A stretch of DNA of 64,000 nt from an uncultured bacterium. Its GTDB lineage: Bacteria > Oederibacteriota > PGYV01 > Palsa-1178. The notes beneath the pieces were generated by a model, which worked only from the letters and a program-made list of their open reading frames with translations, did not search any database and had not been told where the DNA came from. Positions 26,156 through 36,165 of this stretch are shown piece by piece. The DNA lies in NCBI GenBank assembly GCA_937889595.1, contig CALAOR010000016.1:1-64000 (forward strand). The letters run 5' to 3'. Position numbers and translations under genes: made by a program. The first letter of the stretch is position 1; every line of letters begins with the position of its first letter.

Positions 26156-28413
26156 TTGTTCATCCCCTTTTTTATCGCGTCAAGCGGGATGCTTGCCCTC
26201 GTGTCGGACGGGTTTAACTTTAAAACCTGCTCATAACACGCCGCCGCGTCCTCATATCTCTTCATCATCCCGTAAAGCCTGGCAAGATTCAGCCATCCCT
26301 CGACATAATCAGGCTTGGCTTTTACAACCCTTTCGAACATACCTGCGGCCTTGTCTATATGCCCGGTGTTGACATATATTATCCCGAGGTTGCTGTATGT
26401 TGATAGTTCGGTCGTGGAATCCCTGTACCAGTCTTTGCCGTCCACAGCCTGCTCATAGAAAGAAACCGCTTCATTGACGGCTTGTTTGCCTTTTAACATA
26501 TAGAGGTAGCCTATGTAGCTGAACGGTACGGCAAAAGTCGGGTACATTTTTGTATAATTAATGCAGATTTCATAGGCCTTGTCCCATTGCTGCATGTTTA
26601 TATACACGGTCGCGAGGTCAAGCCCGAAATAAGCGTTGTTCGGGTCCCTTTTTATGGCCTCATTATAGTAATTAACGGCGTCCTGGTATTTGGCAGGATC
26701 CAGAGTTTCGCCGTAATGCTTATAGACCCTGGCAAGGTTATTATAATTATATCCGTTCATCTGGTTCATGGCTATTGTGCGCATATGTATCTCCGCGGCT
26801 TTTTTTATAAGTTCAAGCTTTTTGGCCGGGTCGTTCTCTTTTCTCATAAGCTTCTCATAAGCTATCCCGTACTTGACCCAGTATATTTCGCTGTTTGGAT
26901 TTAATACAACCGCGCCGTTATAATAAGGGACCCCTATCTCGTCCTTATCTGCGGATGACGCTATGTTGCCCACCTTATAATACATATCCGCCATCCATTC
27001 CCTTGTTGAAGCTGTTGTCATTAAAAAAAGCAGGGCTATGACGCCCGAATAAAGCAGCTTGCGGCTGCCTAAAACGGACCCTTCCCTTAATTCCATAGAG
27101 TAATATTTCCTTGAAGATGAATCAAGCGTTATGATCAAACCGAGTGCTATCCAGAAAAACGACCCATAGGCCGCCACTGTGTAATTGAACAATCCCTGTA
27201 TGATATAGGCGATTATCCCGAGAAAAATACCGAAAACAAGATAGCGCCGGACAACGTCTTTTTCGCCGAATATGAGATTGATCGATTTCTTAAAAAACGC
27301 CGCAAATAAGAGCAGGTATATGGACATTCCGAATATCCCCTGCGTAGCCAGCACCTGCAGGAATATGTTGTGGGTCTTTTCCGGGGTCCCGTTCCATTCG
27401 AGCTGCCAGTATATGGGAAACCTATAATACGGGAACATGACCTGGAAAGTATCAAGGCCCGTCCCCAATACAGGATAATCACGGAACATCATGAGAGCGC
27501 TTTTCCAGATGTATACCCGCGGTGTGAGTGTTATCCCGTGCAGGGAAAGCAGACCCTTGCTTCTTTGCCAGAGCATTGAAAAAGCTTCCTGGACTTTGGG
27601 CACAAAGCACATCAGCACCATGAAGACCGCGAACATCAAAAACCATATTTTATTCCCTGAAAAAAGCCGATTCTCGGACTTTCTCGAATCATAAAACGCA
27701 TACGCTACTATTATGACAATTGTCACAAAAAAACTGACCATGCCGGCCCTTGACTTTGTAAGGAACAGTACGGTTATGGCGCAGAGCAGGACGGCTAAAA
27801 TCGCTATCTTTCTTTTGATGTCTTTTGTGATAAAGAACATGATGAATATAACGGGGATAGTCTCGACAAGGTAAGCGGCAAGAAAATTAGGGTTGCCCAG
27901 GGTTGAGAAAAACCTTTCCTTGCTGTATGTCTCCGGGTTCCACATTACAAAATCCCATCCGAAATTTTGGGCGAGCCCGTAGGCGCTTATTATGAATGTC
28001 GCGACAAGCGCTGCGGTCATGAGCTTGTAAACTGAGCCGGTTTTTTTCACATGGTTTACGGCGATGAAGAAAAGCAGGATATAAAAACACATCGTGATGA
28101 GCCCCTCAAAATCCTCGTAAACCCCGAAAATAGACAGACAGTAATTTTTTGTGACTACGGCCGTTACAACACAGGCCAAAAGATAACCGATAACTGGAAA
28201 ATCAAAGGCTGTCTTGACAAGCAGTATTTTTCTTTCGCGTATACAGTTTAACAGCCAGGCCCCGGTTATTATGATGATAAACATCTTCATTACAAAAAGC
28301 TTGTTTATTTCAAAAACATCGTTTGTCCTGGTGTAGAAAATAACCGGTACTATGATAATTACCGCAATGATGCATAATTCAATTAATTTATCCGCGTATT
28401 TCCTGAATGTCAT
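26152..28413 (-). CDS. O-antigen ligase-like membrane protein with long TPR tail
   Basis: A 753-residue paralogue of the protein at 23859-25682. The N-terminal ~450 residues hold about twelve membrane segments and the WzyC loop with a conserved His ([17 protein letters not shown]). The C-terminal ~280 residues are TPR-like repeats ([37 protein letters not shown]). It is probably a glycan polymerase or ligase at the inner membrane, with TPRs facing the periplasm. SD GGGGGA precedes the ATG. Confidence 0.87.
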   Translation of the reverse strand: MTFRKYADKLIELCIIAVIIIVPVIFYTRTNDVFEINKLFVMKMFIIIITGAWLLNCIRERKILLVKTAFDFPVIGYLLACVVTAVVTKNYCLSIFGVYEDFEGLITMCFYILLFFIAVNHVKKTGSVYKLMTAALVATFIISAYGLAQNFGWDFVMWNPETYSKERFFSTLGNPNFLAAYLVETIPVIFIMFFITKDIKRKIAILAVLLCAITVLFLTKSRAGMVSFFVTIVIIVAYAFYDSRKSENRLFSGNKIWFLMFAVFMVLMCFVPKVQEAFSMLWQRSKGLLSLHGITLTPRVYIWKSALMMFRDYPVLGTGLDTFQVMFPYYRFPIYWQLEWNGTPEKTHNIFLQVLATQGIFGMSIYLLLFAAFFKKSINLIFGEKDVVRRYLVFGIFLGIIAYIIQGLFNYTVAAYGSFFWIALGLIITLDSSSRKYYSMELREGSVLGSRKLLYSGVIALLFLMTTASTREWMADMYYKVGNIASSADKDEIGVPYYNGAVVLNPNSEIYWVKYGIAYEKLMRKENDPAKKLELIKKAAEIHMRTIAMNQMNGYNYNNLARVYKHYGETLDPAKYQDAVNYYNEAIKRDPNNAYFGLDLATVYINMQQWDKAYEICINYTKMYPTFAVPFSYIGYLYMLKGKQAVNEAVSFYEQAVDGKDWYRDSTTELSTYSNLGIIYVNTGHIDKAAGMFERVVKAKPDYVEGWLNLARLYGMMKRYEDAAACYEQVLKLNPSDTRASIPLDAIKKGMNK

Positions 28414-28462
28414 CGTTCCCCCGCTCTTTTAGCCCTGCCATAAGATGCTGTTCCGCCTGGTA

Positions 28463-29062
28463 TCATATTATGAATTTGTCCGTGGACTCTTTCAGTTTTC
28501 CGACTATTACTTTAAGTTCATCAACCGCATCCCTCACATCTTTTTTCAGGCCTTTATCCTTATTTATGTCTTCGCCCAATTTGTCCGATATTTTTATAAG
28601 TTTTTCCGTTATGTCCTTGTCTTCCTTCACTATCGACCTTATGCCCATTATCATGTCATTTAAAGAATCCGCGAGTTCATGAAGCTCGTCGCCTTTCCTG
28701 AACTTGATCTTTATGTCCAGGTTCCCTTTTGCCAGCTCATTCGCGACGCGTTCAACCCTGAATATGGGCCCTGCCACCCTGTGCGACAGTATAATACCGG
28801 CAAACGTGAATATGACCGCAAGCAGTATTACCGGTATGACCAGAAGCTGGCTTGTCTGCACGAAGATATCCGCAAGTTTCTTTGACGCTTCAGGCACAAA
28901 AAAGAACTCATCTATCACCTTATTCCAGATGACATAGAATACGGTGAAATAAACCGAAGCCATTGATATCAGCATGGTTGAAATAATTATGAAAAGATAC
29001 CTGAACTGATATTTTTTATTTATGATAAATATTTTTCTTTTATAATTATGCGGTGCATCCAT
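28463..29062 (-). CDS. HAMP-domain membrane protein
   Basis: A 199-residue protein with two membrane segments (about 22-45 and 73-93), a HAMP domain (about 93-147, HRVAGPIFRVERVANELAKG) and a C-terminal helix rich in Lys, Asp and Glu (about 150-195) that is probably a coiled coil. There is no kinase, cyclase or methyl-accepting signalling domain, so it is a stand-alone HAMP protein. It sits between the O-antigen ligase-like gene and the prepilin gene on the same strand; any role in pilus signalling is a guess. Confidence 0.8.
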   Translation of the reverse strand: MDAPHNYKRKIFIINKKYQFRYLFIIISTMLISMASVYFTVFYVIWNKVIDEFFFVPEASKKLADIFVQTSQLLVIPVILLAVIFTFAGIILSHRVAGPIFRVERVANELAKGNLDIKIKFRKGDELHELADSLNDMIMGIRSIVKEDKDITEKLIKISDKLGEDINKDKGLKKDVRDAVDELKVIVGKLKESTDKFII

Positions 29063-29096
29063 GAAAACCTCCTTTTTAATAACGCCTGCGTGCCAT

Positions 29097-29540
29097 TTAG
29101 TATATGGTATAGGAGTTGCCTTTTATGTCATTTGCAATCGAATTGATATAAACCATTCCATCTACATTACAATAGAACCATCCAGTACCCATACTACCGG
29201 GGACCTGGCCGGAAACAGCCACTGCTGTTATGCTGTTCCCGTAAGGCGAGTTGACCCCCTGGGGATAATGCGCCTTGACATATGGCATATCCCCGGTTAT
29301 GATCTCGCCCATCTTCGCCTGTTTCGTTGGGTCTATGGTTACGGGATAACCCATGTTACTTCCGTAATAAATGGATACCGCGGAACGAAGTGACGCCAGA
29401 TTCCCGAGCGACGCCCCTAAATTAGCCTTTTCAAGCAGATTGCCGTACTGCGGTATTGCCACTGCCGCGAGCAGGCCTATAATGGCAACGACGATCATGA
29501 GCTCAATCAACGTAAACCCTTCCCGGGATCTTAAATTCAA
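29097..29540 (-). CDS. type IV prepilin / GspG-like pseudopilin
   Basis: A 147-residue prepilin with a short cationic leader (NLRSREG) and a class III signal cut before FTLIELMIVVAIIGLLAAVAIP, in part, containing the conserved Glu at +5. A C-terminal globular domain with two late cysteine-free strands follows. It starts at TTG behind GGAGGAGG. No assembly ATPase, inner-membrane platform or peptidase of a type II/IV system is in the window, so it depends on genes elsewhere. It is co-directional with glyA upstream (22 nt). Confidence 0.9.
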   Translation of the reverse strand: MNLRSREGFTLIELMIVVAIIGLLAAVAIPQYGNLLEKANLGASLGNLASLRSAVSIYYGSNMGYPVTIDPTKQAKMGEIITGDMPYVKAHYPQGVNSPYGNSITAVAVSGQVPGSMGTGWFYCNVDGMVYINSIANDIKGNSYTIY

Positions 29541-29562
29541 TTATATCCCCTCCTCCCGTGAT

Positions 29563-30810
29563 CTATCTGTTATAAACCGGAAATTTTCCACATAATTTCA
29601 GAACCTTAGCGCGCACACTTTTAATGACTTTCTCATCGGTGCTGTTTTTCATGACTTCATCCATCCATCCGGCTATCATAACAATCTCTTTTTCTTTCAT
29701 GCCTCGCGCCGTGATCGCCGGCGTACCCACCCTTATGCCGCTTGTTATGAACGGGTTCTGCGTGTCAAAAGGCACGCCGTTCTTATTCAGGGTTATGCCC
29801 GCTTTGTCCAGCGCCAAAGCCGCGTCTTTTCCCGTTATGTTGTCAGGCCTTAAATCAACAAGTATCAGGTGGCAGTCGGTTCCGCCGGTTAATACCTTAT
29901 AACCTTTTTTAATAAGCTCCGCCCCGAGTAGCTGCGCGTTTTTGATGACCTGTTCCTGATATAACTTAAATGCAGGCTTTAAAGCCTCGCCGAAACATAT
30001 TGCCTTGGCCGCGATCACATGCATAAGCGGCCCTCCCTGCATGCCGGGGAACACGGCCGAATTGACGGCCTTGGCGTATTTTTCCCTGCAAAGGATAAGG
30101 CCGCCTCTCGGGCCCTTCAGGGTCTTATGGGTTGTGGTAGTGACAAAGTCACAGTATGGCACGGGATCGGGAAAAAGTTTGACCGCGACCAGACCCGCAT
30201 AATGGGCAATATCCGCGAGTAAAAACGCCCCCACTGAATCCGCTATTTCGCGGAATTTTTTAAAGTCAATCTGCCTCGGGTACGCGCTCGCTCCCGCGAC
30301 TATTATTTTGGGTTTTACCTCTTTTGCTTTTGCCGCTATCTCATCGTAGTCAAGGAGGTACGTGTCCTTATTAACCCCGTATGAATGCGATTTATACAGC
30401 TTACCCGAAGAAGACGCGGGGGCGCCGTGCGTGAGATGGCCTCCGGCCGCGAGGTTCATGCCGAGAATGGAATCCCCCGGGGCAAGCACCGCGAGATAAA
30501 CCGACTGGTTTGTCTGGGACCCGGAATTGGGCTGCACGTTCGCGTGTTCCGCGCCGAAAAGCTGCTTTGCCCTGTCTATGGCAAGCTGTTCTATCTTATC
30601 GCACCACTCCACGCCCTGATAAAATCTTTTGCCCGGATACCCTTCCGCGTACTTATTGGTAAAAACGGAACCCTGCGCCTGCAGTATGGCCTCATCAGCG
30701 TAGTTCTCCGAAGCTATCATAAGGAGGTTTTCCCGGTTTCTTTTTACTTCCTGTTTTATGATGTATGCGACATCCTTGTCGACCTTCTCTATGTATTTTG
30801 TAAAATCCAC
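29563..30810 (-). CDS. glyA: serine hydroxymethyltransferase
   Basis: PLP enzyme interconverting serine plus THF and glycine plus 5,10-methylene-THF. The 415 residues include [20 protein letters not shown], in the substrate-binding N-terminus, and [14 protein letters not shown] with the PLP lysine. GTG start behind GGAGG. The 180-nt region upstream shows only AT-rich sequence and a small GCCGC/GCGGC hairpin near 30930; no glycine riboswitch was recognised. Confidence 0.97.
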   Translation of the reverse strand: MDFTKYIEKVDKDVAYIIKQEVKRNRENLLMIASENYADEAILQAQGSVFTNKYAEGYPGKRFYQGVEWCDKIEQLAIDRAKQLFGAEHANVQPNSGSQTNQSVYLAVLAPGDSILGMNLAAGGHLTHGAPASSSGKLYKSHSYGVNKDTYLLDYDEIAAKAKEVKPKIIVAGASAYPRQIDFKKFREIADSVGAFLLADIAHYAGLVAVKLFPDPVPYCDFVTTTTHKTLKGPRGGLILCREKYAKAVNSAVFPGMQGGPLMHVIAAKAICFGEALKPAFKLYQEQVIKNAQLLGAELIKKGYKVLTGGTDCHLILVDLRPDNITGKDAALALDKAGITLNKNGVPFDTQNPFITSGIRVGTPAITARGMKEKEIVMIAGWMDEVMKNSTDEKVIKSVRAKVLKLCGKFPVYNR

Positions 30811-30992
30811 GGCAAAACCTCCGGTTATATGAAATTTCTATGTTTTTCCATATCATAAACTGCCTTTTAATTAAAAATTCAAGATTGTCGTCTATTGCCG
30901 CGGGCCCTTGCAATATTATAATAAATGCCGCGAAGCGGCTCCTTAATTTTAAATTTTACATTTTTAATTTTGAATTATTCTTCCCGCCTTAT

Positions 30993-31439
30993 CTAAAACA
31001 GCTTGTTCTCGATGGCTTTGATCTTATTGAGCCTTTTATCGTGCCTTCCGGCTTCATATACCGTATTCATCCATGTTCTTACTATTTCCGTACCAAGCGT
31101 TTTCCCTATCAGCCTGCCCGGCATCACCAGTACGTTTGAATTGTTGTGTTTGATCGACATTTCCGCGGAATAAGTATTGTCAACAAGCGCCGCATAGATG
31201 CCCTTGATCTTATTTGCCGCGATTGACATCCCGATCCCGGTACCGCAGATCAGTATGCCGCGGTCAAACTTGCCTGATAATATAGCCTCGCATACTTTTT
31301 CCGTATAATCGGGATAATCTACCGGTTCTTCGTTATAAGGTCCAAAATCCTTATAGTCCGCTTTTTGTATGCTTAAGAATTTCTTGACTTCTTCCTTTAA
31401 TTCCCATCCTGCATGGTCGCTTCCAAGCGCTATTTTCAC
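30993..31439 (-). CDS. rpiB: ribose-5-phosphate isomerase B
   Basis: Interconverts ribose 5-phosphate and ribulose 5-phosphate. The 148-residue protein has the GSDHAGWELK opening, the active-site Cys in ILICGTGIGMSIAANK and the C-terminal RHDKRLNKI segment. GTG start behind AGGAG. It lies 46 nt after the preceding membrane protein gene. No anomaly. Confidence 0.96.
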   Translation of the reverse strand: MKIALGSDHAGWELKEEVKKFLSIQKADYKDFGPYNEEPVDYPDYTEKVCEAILSGKFDRGILICGTGIGMSIAANKIKGIYAALVDNTYSAEMSIKHNNSNVLVMPGRLIGKTLGTEIVRTWMNTVYEAGRHDKRLNKIKAIENKLF

Positions 31440-31485
31440 TTTATCTCCTGTTCATGGCGGCCAACCCTATTCCGCCTTAACCGGG

Positions 31486-32184
31486 TTATTTGGATACTGC
31501 CGCGTTTCCCGTGTCATTAACCGCGTCCGGTTGTATGACGCTTGCCGGGCTTGATACGGCATTTGGAGTTACGGAAGCCGCGTCAGCCGCGGGTTTTGCG
31601 TCACTCAAAAGAAACGTATGCGTTGAATTATAGTCCGCTGCCGCGGATCTGGCAAAGACCATGTCCCACGCCCACGATACCGTGAACATGGTAAGCCCGG
31701 TTAAAAATACGGCGGTTGACACGCTGTTGCTCTGGTCCGGCTGGACCGGAGCCAATACTTCATTGATGCTGACCGCCATGATTATAATGGATACTATCTC
31801 GGCGCTCATCAGCGACATACCCACGTTCTGATTCTTCGCATAAAAATGCCCGGAGCCGTGTATGATAAGCCCCGGAAATATGGAGTGCAAAAAAGCTGTA
31901 TCCTCTGAAACCGGGGCGACGAGGGTATCCACGTCAGTTTCTTCATTATTAATATATGTTTCTTCAAGCCAGCTTGAGGCCGTGGTAGTGTGTTTTACAA
32001 AACGCACTTCCCTCCACGGTATATTAACAGTCTTTTTATTTTCCAGTACGACCGTCAGGTAATAACTGTCAAAACCTATGACATCAGCAGTAAACTTCTG
32101 GTCGTCTTTTAATGTTATACTATCCGCAAAAACACACGGGGATAAAACAATAAGAAACGCAAGTACCGCAGTGATTTTTCCCAT
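31486..32184 (-). CDS. secreted/membrane protein of unknown function
   Basis: A 232-residue protein with a signal peptide (ITAVLAFLIVLSPCVFA), a small beta-rich segment (about 21-70, SITLKDDQKFTADVIGFDSY, of the kind that binds nothing recognisable), then a PGLIIHGSGHFYAKNQNVG-type stretch. Two membrane helices follow (about 120-145 and 155-175), and the C-terminus is an Ala/Val/Ser/Asp-rich tail. The middle part resembles small envelope proteins with a PGxGqFY motif. I do not recognise a function. It has its own promoter. Confidence 0.65.
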   Translation of the reverse strand: MGKITAVLAFLIVLSPCVFADSITLKDDQKFTADVIGFDSYYLTVVLENKKTVNIPWREVRFVKHTTTASSWLEETYINNEETDVDTLVAPVSEDTAFLHSIFPGLIIHGSGHFYAKNQNVGMSLMSAEIVSIIIMAVSINEVLAPVQPDQSNSVSTAVFLTGLTMFTVSWAWDMVFARSAAADYNSTHTFLLSDAKPAADAASVTPNAVSSPASVIQPDAVNDTGNAAVSK

Positions 32185-32257
32185 TATTTCTCCTAAAATT
32201 CAGATAGTCAGTATCAAAACAACGGCAACAATCGCCTGTTTGCTTAATGATTTAATG

Positions 32258-32286
32258 ATTATATAGGAATAACCGCAAAAGGTCAA
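32258..32286 (-). promoter_or_regulatory. promoter of the 31486-32184 gene
   Basis: TTGACC (32281-32286), 17-nt spacer, TATAAT (32258-32263); leader of about 65 nt with AGGAG before the ATG. Confidence 0.7.
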
Positions 32287-32348
32287 GCAGGTGTTTTTTG
32301 ACACAATCACAAGATACTGCGGGAAAACCCTGTTTATTCATAAAATCC

Positions 32349-32621
32349 TTACTTCATCTGCGGCACTATTGTAAGTATCATGGCGCTTTTTTGCTCGCCT
32401 TCAAGCTCCAAGTGCGTAAAACCCGGCCTGACCAGGATGTCAACACCTTCGGGTCCTATGTAATCCCTGGCTATTGCTATGGCCTTCATGGCCTGGTTTA
32501 CGGCTGTCGGGCCCATCACAACCACTTCCACGTCCTTTTTTTCCCTTATATTGTTGACTATTGACCCCGCAACCGACTTGGGATTGCTTGTTGCCGCCAC
32601 TTTTAACCTGATCAATTCCAT
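32349..32621 (-). CDS. spoVS: stage V sporulation protein S-like (SpoVS)
   Basis: A 90-residue Alba-like fold protein, known from Bacillus sporulation but also present in many non-sporulators, where it probably binds nucleic acid. The whole chain matches the family: LKVAATSNPKSVAGSI, VVVMGPTAVNQAMKAIAIAR, and LVRPGFTHLELEGE. Its start overlaps the rsmI stop by 10 nt and follows GGAGGGG, so it is translated together with a ribosomal RNA methyltransferase. Confidence 0.93.
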   Translation of the reverse strand: MELIRLKVAATSNPKSVAGSIVNNIREKKDVEVVVMGPTAVNQAMKAIAIARDYIGPEGVDILVRPGFTHLELEGEQKSAMILTIVPQMK

Positions 32622-33460
32622 TTCACCCCTCCTTCCTTAAGTTTCAATGATATTTTATATACTTCATTTCTTCCCGCATTAAGTTCCTGCGCTGCTGTTT
32701 TAACGGCCTCACTTAAAGCCATGCCTTCCCCGGCAAGTTCTTTAAGCCTTTGTTCTATGACCGCCTCTTTCGGCTTTTCATCTTCCAAAGCCGGGCCTAT
32801 GACTATAATGAATTCCCCTTTTTCCATATCATCTGTTATGAGCGCGGAAATATCAGAAGGCGTCCCCCTTAAAACTGTTTCATATATTTTTGTCAGTTCC
32901 TTGACCACGGCAGCCGGCCTTTGCGGCATTACTTCAGCGATCATGGCAAGCGTGTCTTTGGCCCTGTTAGGGGACTCAAAAATGATAACGGGGTATTTTA
33001 TCGCACTGATTTCTACCAGGGCGTCTCTTTTGCTTTTACCGGATTTATCAAGGAAACCGTAAAAAAGAAATCTGGCCGGGTCAAAGCCGGAAAGGATAAC
33101 AGCTGACAACAGCGATGACGGCCCGGGTATTGCTTCAACCCTGATCCCGGCTTTGATCGCGGCTTTTACCACGGTATAACCCGGGTCGGACACAAGCGGC
33201 GTCCCCGCGTCCGATACAAGCGAGACATTGGCGCCGCCTGTCAAATACCCGATTATTTCGGCTTCGCGTTCTTTTTCGTTGAATTTATGGTATGAGACCA
33301 GCTTTGAAGTTATATCGTAATGATGGAAAAGTTTCTGGGTCACCCTGGTGTCCTCTGCTATCACATACGGGGTTGCCTTGAGCGTTTCTATGGCACGCAG
33401 CGTTATGTCCCTTAAATTCCCTATGGGAGTGGATACTACGTAAAGCGTGCCTGTCGTCAT
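32612..33460 (-). CDS. rsmI: 16S rRNA (cytidine(1402)-2'-O)-methyltransferase
   Basis: Methylates the ribose of C1402 in the 16S decoding centre. The 282 residues form the tetrapyrrole-methylase fold: LYVVSTPIGNLRDITLRA at the N-terminus, AEDTR, VSLVSDAGTPLVSDPG and AIPGPSSLLSAVILSG. A C-terminal helical extension is present. It lies 25 nt after the small membrane protein gene. Confidence 0.96.
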   Translation of the reverse strand: MTTGTLYVVSTPIGNLRDITLRAIETLKATPYVIAEDTRVTQKLFHHYDITSKLVSYHKFNEKEREAEIIGYLTGGANVSLVSDAGTPLVSDPGYTVVKAAIKAGIRVEAIPGPSSLLSAVILSGFDPARFLFYGFLDKSGKSKRDALVEISAIKYPVIIFESPNRAKDTLAMIAEVMPQRPAAVVKELTKIYETVLRGTPSDISALITDDMEKGEFIIVIGPALEDEKPKEAVIEQRLKELAGEGMALSEAVKTAAQELNAGRNEVYKISLKLKEGGVKWN

Positions 33461-33485
33461 ATGCGTCGTGCTCCCTTTTTAGGTC

Positions 33486-33935
33486 CTACTGCGCGAAATA
33501 CTGTTTGAATTCCTTTATGCCTTCGGTTATCCTGTGGTTTTCAGCTGTCAATGCCTGTATTTCAGCCCTTAAATTCTCCGTCTCTTTTACCTTGTAATTC
33601 CACACCACACTAAGCTTGTGCTTTTCATCCTTGTAATTTTTCCCGTAGATGCCGAGAATAAACCCGGAGGCGAATAAAACCGCTGTTTCCAGGATCAATT
33701 GCCGCGTATTTTCAAGTATCTCATAATAATCCATGACCCAAACAACGGCGCACGATATGAATAAAAGGATTATTATGTCTTTTGCGTTCATGTGCACGGA
33801 AAAAAGCACTATGGCTATTGCTATGAGCTGAAAAGGCGCGTGCAGAAAAAGTTTCTCCCGTATTAACGCGGTCAAGCATAACGCGCCTATGATAATAACG
33901 AGGGAAACGATCATGGTAATATTTTTATTGGACAT
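33486..33935 (-). CDS. small membrane protein with C-terminal coiled coil
   Basis: About 149 residues, with four hydrophobic helices in the first ~100 and a predicted coiled coil at the C-terminus (ETENLRAEIQALTAENHRI). The ATG at 33935 is preceded by GGAGGAG and overlaps the GAF gene by 11 nt. No family is recognised. Its topology, membrane helices then a cytoplasmic coiled coil, parallels the upstream GAF protein, so the two may form one sensory complex (inference). Confidence 0.65.
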   Translation of the reverse strand: MSNKNITMIVSLVIIIGALCLTALIREKLFLHAPFQLIAIAIVLFSVHMNAKDIIILLFISCAVVWVMDYYEILENTRQLILETAVLFASGFILGIYGKNYKDEKHKLSVVWNYKVKETENLRAEIQALTAENHRITEGIKEFKQYFAQ

Positions 33936-34839
33936 ATTTCTCCTCCGCAAGCACTTTTCCCACCATGCCGCCTATGATATCAAGGAACCTTAGATCCTCC
34001 TGGTTAAAACAGCCGGGCTCGTTTGAATTAACCCTCAGTATCCCCACGACATCATCTTTCACAAAAACAGGCACGGAAATCAGGGAACGCAGGTCATCCC
34101 CGCCCTCGGTTTTAAACCGTATTTCCTTTGCCATGTCGGTTATTATTATTGATTTTTTATTATGCAGTATGAACTCGTCGAAATTTTTCAGATAAAGGCT
34201 TTCCACATCGCGCTCCCCCACCAAAAAATCGTCTTTCTTGTCGGCCAGGACCTTCATGACCTTGTCCTGTTTCGTAAGGAAAAGTGCTATTGACTTGTCC
34301 TTATGGAATATTTCCACAACATTCTTCAGGAGATGGCGCATCTTTCCGGAAAAATCAGGAAAGGCTTTTAACGCCCCGTAGATTTCCTTGAGCTTTTCAT
34401 ACTTTACAAGCTTGTGCTTATTCGCCTCGACTCCGCTTAACATGTTCTTTTTTTCTATGATCATTGCCGCAAAATCGCCTTCAAGCGTCTTCATGGAATC
34501 ATACCCGTTGGAAAGCATATGGGAACTTGTATCCCCAACCTTTTTTATTATGAAATAACAGGCGTACATGATGGCTGCGCCGGATAAAACCGCGTTCATT
34601 GAAAGTTCCCCCGACATTGCCTTAAAAAAAGCAAGCACGTAAAGCACCGTGCCAAAGATAAGGAATATGGTCCCGGCAATCGGCGTGATAAGGAGGTAAC
34701 CGCCTATGATGACAAAGGTATAGGAAAAAAGAACGGGCTGCCACCAGGTGCTGCTGGGTAATATAAAAAGTGCCGCGGCAGCCCCGGCAGCGACTATAAA
34801 TACAAGTATTTTAGCTGTCAACTCCAGTACATTTTTCAT
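33925..34839 (-). CDS. membrane-anchored GAF-domain protein
   Basis: A 304-residue protein with about four membrane helices in the first ~105 residues, a helical linker (about 105-150) and a GAF domain (about 160-300, LLKNVVEIFHKDKSIALFLT and LRSLISVPVFVKDDVVGILR then FNQEDLRFLDIIGGMVGKVL). There is no output domain, so it senses something and must signal through a partner, perhaps the overlapping coiled-coil protein. It lies 52 nt after the TPR lipoprotein gene. Confidence 0.82.
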   Translation of the reverse strand: MKNVLELTAKILVFIVAAGAAAALFILPSSTWWQPVLFSYTFVIIGGYLLITPIAGTIFLIFGTVLYVLAFFKAMSGELSMNAVLSGAAIMYACYFIIKKVGDTSSHMLSNGYDSMKTLEGDFAAMIIEKKNMLSGVEANKHKLVKYEKLKEIYGALKAFPDFSGKMRHLLKNVVEIFHKDKSIALFLTKQDKVMKVLADKKDDFLVGERDVESLYLKNFDEFILHNKKSIIITDMAKEIRFKTEGGDDLRSLISVPVFVKDDVVGILRVNSNEPGCFNQEDLRFLDIIGGMVGKVLAEEKYVQ

Positions 34840-34891
34840 TATCAGCCGCTCCCAGTGATTCCTGTTATTGTGTGCAAAATGACTGTAAAAA

Positions 34892-35734
34892 CTATTCCCC
34901 CATCTGGTCGAGGATGTTCAGGTTCTCCTTGGCTGTTTTATCCAGGGGATTTAGTTCTATTGACCTGGCCCACTGCGCGCGGGCTTTCTTATACTGCTTG
35001 TCCTGATAATAAGCGCTGCCGAGGTTATTGTAGATCTGCGGCTTTGTCGTGTCCAGCTTTACCGCCTGTTCCAGTATCCCTATGGCTTCATTGTTCCTTT
35101 TAAGTTTTATATATATGGAGCCCAGGTTATTATACGCCATGGCGTCCGTGGGTTTAAGTTTTACAAGGGTTTCAAAAGCCCTGACCGAAGCGTCAAAATT
35201 GCCTTTTTCATAATAAGCAAATCCCAGTTTCTTATAAACAAGGTCATCGTTCGGGTTCTTTACGATCACAAATTCCAGTTCCGGTATGCCGGAAGAATTA
35301 TCTTTCTTTACCAGGTAAGCCAACCCGAGCCTTTTGTGGGCCTCTATATTGTCATTATTGAAGGAAATAACCTTCCTCCAGAAATCCATTGCTTCATCCA
35401 TTCTTCCCTTGTCGTTTTCTTCGATCCCGATGGCCATATAAGAAGCCTCGAGCTTGCCCCTTAACTCATCATAAGCCGGCCTGAGCTTCAGCGCGACTTC
35501 CCATTCCGCTATAGCTTCGGAAAGAAGTCCCTTATCCGCATAAACATCGCCGAGGGCTTTATGAACCACCGCGTCTGAAGGATTGACAGCTATGGATGAC
35601 TGAAGTTCCTCTATGGCGTCATCGAGTTTTCCCGACTCGTAATACTGCATGCCAAGCTCATAATGGGTAAGCGTAGAAGCGCAGCCCGTGATAAAGATAA
35701 TAATAATTGCCATAAAGATATGAGTGATTTTCAT
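34892..35734 (-). CDS. TPR-repeat lipoprotein
   Basis: A 280-residue lipoprotein: a signal ending in the lipobox ITGC (Cys about 18) followed by about seven TPR units from residue 25 to the end (DAIEELQSSIAVNPSDAVVH, AIAEWEVALKLRPAYDEL, and so on). It would be a periplasm-facing scaffold anchored in a membrane. It has its own TTGACA promoter and probably heads a transcript with the GAF and coiled-coil genes. The protein partner is unknown. Confidence 0.88.
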   Translation of the reverse strand: MKITHIFMAIIIIFITGCASTLTHYELGMQYYESGKLDDAIEELQSSIAVNPSDAVVHKALGDVYADKGLLSEAIAEWEVALKLRPAYDELRGKLEASYMAIGIEENDKGRMDEAMDFWRKVISFNNDNIEAHKRLGLAYLVKKDNSSGIPELEFVIVKNPNDDLVYKKLGFAYYEKGNFDASVRAFETLVKLKPTDAMAYNNLGSIYIKLKRNNEAIGILEQAVKLDTTKPQIYNNLGSAYYQDKQYKKARAQWARSIELNPLDKTAKENLNILDQMGE

Positions 35735-35771
35735 AAATACCTCCTGTAAATTGTATTAACAAGCAATACAT

Positions 35772-35799
35772 ATATTATCATAAACTGCGGTTTTGTCAA
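35772..35799 (-). promoter_or_regulatory. promoter of the TPR lipoprotein gene
   Basis: TTGACA (35794-35799), 16-nt spacer, TAATAT (35772-35777). Confidence 0.7.
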
Positions 35800-35806
35800 C
35801 AAGGTG

Positions 35807-36078
35807 AGAGTGCCGTTATTGTATATTATTGTGTGTGAATTATAAAACATGCTTGTTCTTTTATAAAAACGCCTTCCCCTTCCCCCTTGAAGGGGGAAGG
35901 TCCGGATGGGGATGGAGTAGCTGCAAAAACCACTGCAAATAAAACAAACTATAGGTTACACGCTGGTCTATGGTGATATTCCCTTGCGCCGCTGCTTCAC
36001 CCTCTCCCTGACCCTCTCCCTTCGAGGGAGATGGGAAAATATCAATTTACACACAACGACGGACAGTATCAGAGTGCC
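35807..36078. mobile_element. MITE-like non-coding element
   Basis: About 256 nt flanked by an 8-bp direct repeat AGAGTGCC (35807-35814, 36071-36078). The ends just inside form an imperfect inverted repeat of about 27 nt (20 matches, containing TTGTGTGT/ACACACAA). Inside are two G/C-rich hairpins: CTTCCCCCTTGAAGGGGGAA near 35876 and CTCCCTTCGAGGGAG near 36015. No open frame was found. This accounts for most of the 430-nt gap. Confidence 0.5.
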
Positions 36079-36099
36079 TTGACAAGCGCATAAATTTCC

Positions 36100-36128
36100 T
36101 TGCCAAAGGCACTTTGTTATGATATATT
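36100..36128 (+). promoter_or_regulatory. rpmB promoter
   Basis: TTGCCA (36100-36105), 17-nt spacer, TATATT (36123-36128); AAGGAGG follows at 36151 and the ATG at 36166. It starts about 20 nt outside the MITE-like element. Confidence 0.6.
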
Positions 36129-36165
36129 TGTTGCCATATTTATTATTTTAAAGGAGGCTTTAACC

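Noticed and set aside
30811-30992. Glycine or THF riboswitch upstream of glyA
   Set aside because: No conserved riboswitch core found by eye; the gap is AT-rich with one small hairpin.
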